A DNA stretch of 64,000 nt from AC-32 sp963716865 (lineage in GTDB: Bacteria > Actinomycetota > Thermoleophilia > Gaiellales > Gaiellaceae): assembly GCA_963716865.1 (NCBI GenBank), contig CAVQUF010000005.1:186001-250000 (forward strand). Direction: 5' to 3'. The position numbers were made by a program, and so were the translations under genes. The notes beneath the pieces are model-generated. The model ran no database searches. It was not told where the DNA came from and was given only the letters and a program-made list of their open reading frames with translations. Below, in pieces: positions 50,706 through 56,985 of the stretch (position 1 is the first letter of the stretch; the number at the start of each line of letters is the position of its first letter).

Positions 50706-51413
50706 CTAGCCCGCCGCGAGGTGACGGAGATCGCGCCAGAAGAGCAGCTGGGAGAGCTCCTGCGCGAGCTCGGCCAGCGTCTGGAGCTCCTCGATGCCGG
50801 CCTCCCGTCGCTCGGCGTTGCGGGAGCGCAGCGCCGGCGCCACGAGCTGGTGCAGCAGGCCGGTCTCGCGGTCTGCGGCGGTGCGGAACGTCCGCAGGTG
50901 CCGCGCCGAGATGCCGTAGCGTGAGAGCTTGGCGCACGCGACGGCGATGTCGACGTCCGTCGCCGGATAGTGCTTCTCGCCGCCCTCCCGGCGCGAGTGG
51001 AGCAGACCGTACTCCTCGAGCTCGCGCGCCAGGTCGGGCGTGATCGCGGCCCGCTCGCAGAGCTCGCCGAGGACGAGCTCGTCGTCCGGCTCCGCGATCC
51101 CCGCGGCCCTCCGGCGCCTCCGTTCCTTGCCCGGGCCGGACGGCGACGCGAGCTCCTGGCGGATTACCCGGAGCGGGAGGAACTCGTCCCGCTGGAGGCG
51201 CAGGATGGTCTCGAGCCGCTCGACGTCGTCCGCGCTGAAGAGCCGGTAGCCGCTCTGCGTGCGCCTCGGCGTGAGCAGGCCCTGGTCCTCGAGGTAGCGG
51301 ATCTTCGAGATCGAGATGTCCGGGAACTCCGCCTGAAGGCTCCGGCAGACGCTGCCGATCGTCAGCAGCCGCTGCTCGTTTCGCTCCGGTGCCTGTGCGG
51401 TGCTCACGCTCAT
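50706..51413 (-). CDS. ftsR: MerR-family regulator, FtsR-like
   Basis: A 235-aa regulator. The N-terminal winged helix reads LLTIGSVCRSLQAEFPDISISKIRYLEDQGLLTPRRTQSGYRLFSADDVERL, typical of MerR. No metal-binding cysteine loop follows; instead there is a long C-terminal helical part. The position directly after a GarA-type FHA gene (ATGA overlap) is the same as Rv1827-Rv1828 in mycobacteria, where the MerR protein FtsR activates ftsZ. The regulatory target here is inferred from that synteny. Confidence 0.82.
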   Translation of the reverse strand: MSVSTAQAPERNEQRLLTIGSVCRSLQAEFPDISISKIRYLEDQGLLTPRRTQSGYRLFSADDVERLETILRLQRDEFLPLRVIRQELASPSGPGKERRRRRAAGIAEPDDELVLGELCERAAITPDLARELEEYGLLHSRREGGEKHYPATDVDIAVACAKLSRYGISARHLRTFRTAADRETGLLHQLVAPALRSRNAERREAGIEELQTLAELAQELSQLLFWRDLRHLAAG

Positions 51414-51877
51414 TTCTCCAGGAAGATGAGCCGGTACTTGCCGATCTGGAGCTCGTCGCCGTTCTCGAGCGTCCCGGACTCGATCCGCCTCCGGTTGAGG
51501 AACGTGCCGTTGAGGCTCCCCTGATCCTCGATCAGGTACCCGCCGTCCTGCTCGGTGAGCACGGCGTGCTTGCGCGAGACGGTCACGTCGTCGAGGAAGA
51601 TGTCGCAATCCGGCGAGCGGCCGATCGTCGTGCGCTCGCCCTGCGGGACGAAGTGCTCCCCGGCCCGGCCCCCTCCCGAGCGGACGACGAGCGCCGGGCC
51701 CTCGGTGCCGAGTTCCTCGAGGGTGACCGAGTGCTCCTCCTCCCCCTCCTCGGGCGTGTAGCTCATCGTGGTCTCGGAGCCCGGCTCGTCCTTGACGAGC
51801 AGCGCCCCGCACTTCGAGCAGTAGTTGGCGGCCTCCGGGTTCTGGAAGCCGCACTCGGGACAGTAGATATGGCTCAT
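51410..51877 (-). CDS. garA: GarA-like FHA domain protein with zinc ribbon
   Basis: A 155-aa protein. Cys6, Cys9, Cys20 and Cys23 form an N-terminal zinc ribbon. An ETTMSY segment at about 35-40 matches the Thr phosphorylation site of GarA/OdhI. The FHA domain (about 75-150) has TTIGRSPDCDI, VSRKHAVL and GSLNGTFLN. In relatives, Ser/Thr kinases phosphorylate the ETT site and the FHA domain then binds its own tail, which switches off control of 2-oxoglutarate enzymes. The zinc ribbon is not in the mycobacterial protein. Confidence 0.85.
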   Translation of the reverse strand: MSHIYCPECGFQNPEAANYCSKCGALLVKDEPGSETTMSYTPEEGEEEHSVTLEELGTEGPALVVRSGGGRAGEHFVPQGERTTIGRSPDCDIFLDDVTVSRKHAVLTEQDGGYLIEDQGSLNGTFLNRRRIESGTLENGDELQIGKYRLIFLEK

Positions 51878-52119
51878 TCCTCGACGGGAGGAGCTGCCTT
51901 GCCCGCGAGGATCGCGGCGAGCCGGTCCACGTCGACCTCCTCGAGCACCCCGCTCCCCTTCTCGCGCAGGCGGGCCTGGAGCTCGGCCCGGAGAAGGTCA
52001 ATCCGGCCGTGCAGGATCCGCCGCCGGTACGAGACCTCCTGCTCCTCCTTCGTGAGGTCGTCGATCAGCTGCTTGAGATCGTCGTCCGAAAGCGAGGCGA
52101 GATCGGGAAACGGTTCCAC
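51874..52119 (-). CDS. rsiG: Candidate RsiG-type c-di-GMP-responsive anti-sigma factor
   Basis: An 81-aa helical protein, GTG start with AAAGG 7 bases upstream. Residues Glu26, Ser30, Arg33, His37 and Asp41 give E(X)3S(X)2R(X)3H(X)3D. The Streptomyces anti-sigma RsiG binds c-di-GMP through E(X)3S(X)2R(X)3Q(X)3D, so only Q to H differs. Early actinobacterial RsiG proteins are short, carry one motif and work as dimers, as this one would. The cognate sigma (WhiG type) is not in the window. First gene of the rsiG-garA-ftsR-apt operon. Assignment rests on the motif and fold pattern. Confidence 0.65.
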   Translation of the reverse strand: MEPFPDLASLSDDDLKQLIDDLTKEEQEVSYRRRILHGRIDLLRAELQARLREKGSGVLEEVDVDRLAAILAGKAAPPVEE

Positions 52120-52152
52120 GGAGAGCCTTTCGTCGGGGAAGCGGCCGCTCCT

Positions 52153-52182
52153 AGTCTACGCAGCCGGTACCAGAAGGGTCAA
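52153..52182 (-). promoter_or_regulatory. Promoter of the rsiG-garA-ftsR-apt operon
   Basis: On the minus strand TTGACC, 18 bases, TAGACT: one of the best promoter matches in the window. Transcription would begin near 52146, leaving a leader of about 27 bases before the rsiG GTG. Confidence 0.65.
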
Positions 52183-52184
52183 CC

Positions 52185-54707
52185 TTAGCTTGAGGCTCTG
52201 GCCTCAGCCTCGGCTCCCTCGGTCTGCATGATCTCCTCGACGAGCCCGCGCATCTCCGCTTCGAGCTCCATCGAGGCCTCCTCCGTCTTGCCCTCGGCGT
52301 AGATGTGCACGACGGGCTCGTCCGGGTCGGGCAGCACCTGCGCCCAGCCGCGCCGGTCGAACACCTTCACGCCGTCGAGCAGGTCGAGCTTGCGGTCGCG
52401 GAGCCGCTCGGTGAGGACGCGCATGACGGTGCCCTTGAGCGACCAGGGGCACGGGAGCTGGCGGTGGACGAGCGTGCTGGCGGGCAGCTCCGAGACGAGC
52501 TCGGAGAGCGGCTTCTGGACGGGCGCCAGCAGCTCGAGCAGCTTGCAGAGGCTCGCGACCGCGTCGTACGCCGGCAGGAACTCGGGGAAGACGTAGCCGC
52601 CGCCGACGGCTCCGGCGAAGATGACCCCGTCCTCGGCCGCGGCCTTCGTCAGCTCGGCCAGCGAGGCCGGCGTCCGGATCACCTCGAGCCCGCTGCCCTT
52701 CACCATTTGCTCGACCTGGCTCGTGACGGTGATCGGGAACGCGAGCTTGCCCCGGCGGCCGTCGGAGCCCATGAGGCGCAGGTAGAGCAGGAGCGCCTGC
52801 TCGACGGAGATCTCGCGCGCCTGCTCGTCGATCAGAAACAGCCGCTCGCCAGCCCGGTCGAAGACGACGCCGAGGTCGGCGCCCACCGCCGCCACGAGCC
52901 GCTTCGCCTGGCCGACGGACTCGAGCAGCGTCGCCGACGCCTGCGTTCCCTCCGCCGAGAACAAGTGGGCGCTGACGGCCTCGACCCCGAGCGGGCCGAG
53001 CACGAGCGGGAGGACGAACGAGGTCGCCGAGTACCCATAGTCGACGACGATCCGGAAACCCCGGGCCCGGACGGCGTCGACGTCGAGCGCCGCGAGCAGG
53101 TCCTGCGCGTAGCTCTCGCGCACGCGCGCCGGGTACGTGACCTCGCCGACGGCGTTGAACGCCGCCCGGCGGAGCTCGTGGCGGGTGAAGTGCTTCTCGA
53201 CCTCCTTCTGGAGGCCGGACGTGATCTGGATTCCGGGCTGCTCGTAGAAGCGGATCTGGAGCAGCTCGGGATCGCTGTGGCTGACGGCGACGTGGAAGCC
53301 CGCGTCGTAGCCGTGCGTCTTCAGCAGGTGCCGGCTGACCGCGGACGGGAGGATGCGCAGGTCGGCGACGTGCACGCCCGTCGAGTTGAGCCCCGAGATC
53401 ATCGCGCGCTTGATCATCCGGCAGGCCGCGGGAGCCTCACGGCTCGCCACGACGCGCGAGCCGCGCTTGAGAGCCGTTCCGAGGGCCGCAGCCAGCTGGA
53501 CGGCCTTGTCGGGCGTCAGATCGACGTTCACGAGCCCGGAGACGCCGTCCTTGCCGAAGATGTGTGAGGAGCCTCGCGACTCCCAGATCAGGCTCTCGTG
53601 GATCTGCGAGCCGGTCTCGACCTCCTTGTACGGGTAGATCCGCACACCCGGGAGGACCGCGCTCTGCGCGCCGAGCGTCACCTCGTCCCCGATCGCCGCG
53701 CCCTCGTGGACGTGCGCGTGCGCTCTGATGTCGCAGTTGCGCCCCACGATCGCGCCCTCGACGCGCGCGCTGCGGCCCACATGCGTGGACGCGTCGATCA
53801 CGGAGCGCTCGGTTCGCGCCCGCTCGAGCAGCGTCACGCTCGCGGAGAGGACGGAGTAGGCGCCGACCGAAGCCTCGGGCGCGACCCGGCAGTAGTTGCC
53901 GAGGAACGCGGGTCCCTCGATCGCCGCGAGATCGTCCACCTCCACGCCCTCCCCCAGCCACACGTTGCCGCGGAGGCGGATCCCGGGGATGTTCAGGCGC
54001 ACCCGCTCGTCGAGCGCGTCGAAGTTGGCCTGCTTGAACTGGTCGAGGTTGCCAATGTCCTGCCAGTAGCCGTCGAAGACGTGCCCGTAGAGCGGCCGGC
54101 CCATCTCCAGCAGCAGCGGGAACAGCTCTTGCGAGAAGTCGTACGGTCGGTCCGTCGGAATGTGGCGCAGCACCTCCGGCTCGAGGACGTAGATGCCGGT
54201 GTTGATCGTGTCCGAGAACACCTGGCCCCACGAGGGCTTCTCGAGGAAGCGCTCGATCCGCCCGTCCTCGTCGGTGACGACGATCCCGAACTCGAGCGGG
54301 TTGTCGACCGACTTGAGGCCGATCGTGACGGCGGCTCCCTTCTCGCGGTGGGAGCGGACGAGCTCGGTCAGGTCGACGTCGCAGAGCGCGTCGCCGGAGA
54401 TGACGATGAACGGCTCCTCCAGCTTCGCGCTCGCCAGGCGGACCGAGCCGGCAGTCCCGAGCGGCGATTCCTCGACCGAGTACTCGATCGCCATGCCGAG
54501 CGCCTCTCCGTCACCGAAGTAGCCGCGGATCGCCTGCGGCATGAACGCAAGCGTCACGATCACCTCGCCGAACCCGTGCTCCTTCAAGAGCTCGAGGATG
54601 TGCTCCATGCAGGCCTTGCCCACGATCGGCACCATCGGCTTCGGTTGGTTCGACGTCAGCGGGCGGAGGCGCGTGCCCTCGCCGCCGGCCATTACGACGG
54701 CCTTCAT
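52185..54707 (-). CDS. Sugar nucleotidyltransferase fused to a phosphomannomutase/phosphoglucomutase domain
   Basis: An 840-aa protein from ATG 54707. Residues 1-235 are a nucleotidyltransferase (VVMAGGEGTRLRPLTSNQPKPMVPI; FIVISGDALCDVDL; INTGIYVLEPEVL). Residues about 250-370 form left-handed beta-helix repeats, and from about 380 a phosphohexomutase begins. The usual phosphoserine loop TASHNP reads AVSHSDP, so Ser-His is kept but the loop differs by one insertion and N to S. The likely product is GDP-mannose or a similar donor for polysaccharide. It overlaps pgsA by 4 bases. Confidence 0.85.
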   Translation of the reverse strand: MKAVVMAGGEGTRLRPLTSNQPKPMVPIVGKACMEHILELLKEHGFGEVIVTLAFMPQAIRGYFGDGEALGMAIEYSVEESPLGTAGSVRLASAKLEEPFIVISGDALCDVDLTELVRSHREKGAAVTIGLKSVDNPLEFGIVVTDEDGRIERFLEKPSWGQVFSDTINTGIYVLEPEVLRHIPTDRPYDFSQELFPLLLEMGRPLYGHVFDGYWQDIGNLDQFKQANFDALDERVRLNIPGIRLRGNVWLGEGVEVDDLAAIEGPAFLGNYCRVAPEASVGAYSVLSASVTLLERARTERSVIDASTHVGRSARVEGAIVGRNCDIRAHAHVHEGAAIGDEVTLGAQSAVLPGVRIYPYKEVETGSQIHESLIWESRGSSHIFGKDGVSGLVNVDLTPDKAVQLAAALGTALKRGSRVVASREAPAACRMIKRAMISGLNSTGVHVADLRILPSAVSRHLLKTHGYDAGFHVAVSHSDPELLQIRFYEQPGIQITSGLQKEVEKHFTRHELRRAAFNAVGEVTYPARVRESYAQDLLAALDVDAVRARGFRIVVDYGYSATSFVLPLVLGPLGVEAVSAHLFSAEGTQASATLLESVGQAKRLVAAVGADLGVVFDRAGERLFLIDEQAREISVEQALLLYLRLMGSDGRRGKLAFPITVTSQVEQMVKGSGLEVIRTPASLAELTKAAAEDGVIFAGAVGGGYVFPEFLPAYDAVASLCKLLELLAPVQKPLSELVSELPASTLVHRQLPCPWSLKGTVMRVLTERLRDRKLDLLDGVKVFDRRGWAQVLPDPDEPVVHIYAEGKTEEASMELEAEMRGLVEEIMQTEGAEAEARASS

Positions 54708-55255
54708 GCGATCGTCGTCTCCCGCCGCGCCTTGAGCAGGTAGCCGACCAGCGCGACGGCCGCGAGCGCGAAGCCGGCCCAGAAGATCCAGAGCGGCCAG
54801 TTCGTGCCCCTCGGCGTGGCCAGCACGAAAGCGAGCGACGCGTACAGGAGCCACGTGGCGGCCTTGCCCGCGAAGTTGACGGCGAAGTCGTAGCCCCGGT
54901 TCGCCACGAGCTTCCACCCGGCGATCAGCGCGACGTCGCGGGCAGGAATCAGGAGCGCGACCCACGGAAGCCGGTCGAAGTGCCAGAGCAGGATCACGGC
55001 GGCGTCGATCATCAACCGGTCCGCGAGCGGGTCTGCGAGCTTGCCGAAGCTCGACTCGACACCCCAGCGGCGGGCGAGCCAGCCGTCGACCTGGTCGGTG
55101 ACGCCGGCGAGCCCGAACACGATCGCCGCGGGCCAGCTCTGGCCACCGTCGGAGGCGAGGACGAGCGCCACGAACACGGGGATCAGGGCCAGCCGCAGAA
55201 CGGTGAGCAGGTTCGGAATCTGGGCCAGTGGGGCCGGGACCGCGCGCGTAGCCAT
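54704..55255 (-). CDS. pgsA: CDP-alcohol phosphatidyltransferase (PgsA-like)
   Basis: A 183-aa integral membrane enzyme with about five hydrophobic segments. The signature D(x)2DG(x)2AR(x)nG(x)3D(x)3D is present as DQVDGWLARRWGVESSFGKLADPLAD near residues 54-79. Family members transfer a phosphatidyl group to glycerol phosphate, inositol phosphate or similar; the alcohol cannot be fixed from sequence. The TATCCT -10 suggests a leaderless mRNA, and the stop overlaps the nucleotidyltransferase ATG. Confidence 0.88.
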   Translation of the reverse strand: MATRAVPAPLAQIPNLLTVLRLALIPVFVALVLASDGGQSWPAAIVFGLAGVTDQVDGWLARRWGVESSFGKLADPLADRLMIDAAVILLWHFDRLPWVALLIPARDVALIAGWKLVANRGYDFAVNFAGKAATWLLYASLAFVLATPRGTNWPLWIFWAGFALAAVALVGYLLKARRETTIA

Positions 55256-55261
55256 GCTGAA

Positions 55262-55267
55262 AGGATA
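55262..55267 (-). promoter_or_regulatory. Candidate -10 element of a leaderless pgsA mRNA
   Basis: TATCCT on the minus strand ends 6 bases before the pgsA ATG, placing +1 on the start codon. It lies inside the 17-base gap to the divergent amidohydrolase gene. Confidence 0.5.
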
Positions 55268-55272
55268 CGGCC

Positions 55273-56280
55273 GTGGAGGCCACGCTTACGCTTCCCGGGT
55301 TCGTCAACGCCCACAGCCACGCGTTCCAGCGGGCACTGCGCGGCCGGACCGAGGGCGACGACTTCTGGGGCTGGCGCGAGTCCATGCTGGACCTGGCCGG
55401 GGGTCTGTCCCCCGGACAGGTCCGCTCAGGCTACGTCGAGGTCTACCGCGAGATGCTCGCGGCCGGCTACACGGCCGTCGGCGAGTTCCACTACCTCGGG
55501 CTCGCGGAGGCACACGCGGCCCTCGAGGCGGCGGCCGAGGCTGGAATCGAGCTCGTCCTGCTGCTCGCGGCGTACGAGCGCGGCGGGCTCGAACGCTTCC
55601 GCCAGGACTCGCCGGCCGCCTACCTCGAGCAGCTCGAGGCGCTGCGCGCAACCGGCGTCCGCGTCGGCCTTGCCCCCCACTCCGTCCGCGCCTGCACCCG
55701 GGAATGGCTCGAGGAGCTCGGCGCCTACGCCGCCGCCGAAAGTCTCCCGCTGCATGTCCACGCGAGCGAGCAGCCGAAGGAGATCGAGGAATGCCTCGCC
55801 GAGCACGGGCTGCGCCCCATCGAGCTGCTGGCGGAGACGGGCTGCCTCGGCCCCCACTCGACGGTCGTCCACGCGACCCACGCGAGCGCGGGGGAGCTCG
55901 ATCTCCTCGCGGAGGCGGGCGCGCGGGTCTGCGTCTGCCCGACCACCGAGGCCAACCTCGGCGACGGCTTCTGTCCCGTCGAGGAGATCTCGGGGCGCGG
56001 GATAGCGATCTGCATCGGCTCCGACTCGAACGTCCGGATCGACCCGCTCGAGGAGCTGCGCGAGCTGGAGGGAATCGCGCGCCGTCGGACCGGCCGCCGC
56101 AACGTGCTCCCGGTCTCGAGCCTGCTCTCCTCAGGCGCGCAGGAAGGCGCTGCGGCGCTCGGCCTCGAGCGCTGGCCCGAGGTCGAGGTCGATCTCGGGC
56201 ACCCCTCGCTGGCCGGCGTCGAGCGCGAGGACGCCCACGCGGCGCTCGTATTCGGCTGCGGCGCCGACGTCTTCGCCTGA
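55273..56280 (+). CDS. Amidohydrolase, formimidoylglutamate deiminase (HutF)-like
   Basis: A 335-aa amidohydrolase with metal and active-site motifs GFVNAHSHAFQRALRG, FHYLGLAEAHAAL, LHVHASEQPKEIEE, VHATHAS and IGSDSN. The first motif is characteristic of HutF and related deaminases. It is about 100 residues shorter than HutF because the N-terminal beta-sandwich is mostly absent, so the substrate may differ. The GTG start is divergent from pgsA by 17 bases. No other histidine-degradation gene is nearby. Confidence 0.75.
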   Translation: MEATLTLPGFVNAHSHAFQRALRGRTEGDDFWGWRESMLDLAGGLSPGQVRSGYVEVYREMLAAGYTAVGEFHYLGLAEAHAALEAAAEAGIELVLLLAAYERGGLERFRQDSPAAYLEQLEALRATGVRVGLAPHSVRACTREWLEELGAYAAAESLPLHVHASEQPKEIEECLAEHGLRPIELLAETGCLGPHSTVVHATHASAGELDLLAEAGARVCVCPTTEANLGDGFCPVEEISGRGIAICIGSDSNVRIDPLEELRELEGIARRRTGRRNVLPVSSLLSSGAQEGAAALGLERWPEVEVDLGHPSLAGVEREDAHAALVFGCGADVFA

Positions 56281-56282
56281 CA

Positions 56283-56307
56283 GAAGGCCCGGCCGAACCG
56301 GGCCTTC
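56283..56307. terminator. Hairpin between convergent genes
   Basis: A perfect 10-bp stem GAAGGCCCGG / CCGGGCCTTC with loop CCGAA, directly after the amidohydrolase stop and downstream of the small secreted-protein ORF on the other strand. Confidence 0.75.
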
Positions 56308-56341
56308 CGCTCGGCGCCGCGAGGCGCCCGATGTGCGGCCG

Positions 56342-56461
56342 TTACACCTGCGCGCAGGGAGCAGCGCCGCCGCACGTCGGGACCGGAGCGGCGTTCGTCA
56401 CCGGCGCAACCGCCGCGAGGAGCGCCAGTCCGCTCAGCAGAATCGCAAACCGCCTCTTCAA
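56342..56461 (-). CDS. 39-aa putative secreted peptide
   Basis: TTG start at 56461 with GGAGGT 7 bases upstream, part of a long purine-rich GGGAGGAGGTGAG block. The product starts with LKRRF, continues into a hydrophobic stretch of about 15 residues and an Ala-rich probable signal-peptidase site (VTNAAP), and leaves a short mature tail with two cysteines (TCGGAAPC). A GTG at 56470 in frame is too close to the ribosome site. No family recognised. It converges with the amidohydrolase gene across a terminator hairpin. Confidence 0.5.
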   Translation of the reverse strand: MKRRFAILLSGLALLAAVAPVTNAAPVPTCGGAAPCAQV

Positions 56462-56560
56462 CTCACTCACCTCCTCCCGTGGGTGTGGAGAGAGTCAGCC
56501 TGCGCCGAGGCGCTAACGCGTCGGTAACGTGGTCACGTCAACGACCGGGGAGGTCTTGCC

Positions 56561-56976
56561 GTGGAAGCCGCCGCCGATCGAACTCCGCTGATGCTGATTC
56601 ACGGAGCCTGGCTGTCGTCCGAGAGCTGCGAGAACTTCGCCGAGTACTTCGGGAAGCACTTCGACGTCTCCGCCCCGGAGTGGCCGAGGACGCCAAGGCC
56701 GCCTACGAGACGGAGGTGCACTTCAAGAGCGACGACCGCGCGCCGCTGCTGATCGTGGGCGCGGAGAAGGACAAGACGGTTCCGGCGTCGCTGTCGCGCA
56801 AGCAGTACGAGAAGTACGGAAAGTCGGACGCGCGCACCGACTACATCGAGTTTCCCGACCGGCCGCACCTGATGATGGTCGCGGAGGGCTGGGAGGAGAT
56901 CGGAGCCGGGATCGAGGGCCGGCTCGACAGCGTGCTCACGCTCTCGGCGGCCCACCACGGGGACGCGGAAACTTAG
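56561..56976 (+). pseudogene. Alpha/beta hydrolase remnant with internal deletion and frameshift
   Basis: The first 43 codons encode the start of an alpha/beta hydrolase (TPLMLIHGAWLSSESCENF...VSAPEWPR). The frame then fails, and from about 56680 another frame encodes the end of the same fold (DDRAPLLIVGAEKDKTVPASLSR...PDRPHLMMVAEGWEEI). The middle with the nucleophile elbow GxSxG is missing; intact relatives would have about 150 more residues. It therefore cannot be an active hydrolase. An alternative, two unrelated small genes, is unlikely because both parts fit one family in order. Confidence 0.75.
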
Positions 56977-56985
56977 GCGTTAGCC

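Noticed and set aside
52185..55385. A 1066-aa fusion of PgsA-region sequence and the nucleotidyltransferase
   Set aside because: The extra N-terminus is the shadow of pgsA in another frame; ATG 54707 overlaps the pgsA stop as ATGA.
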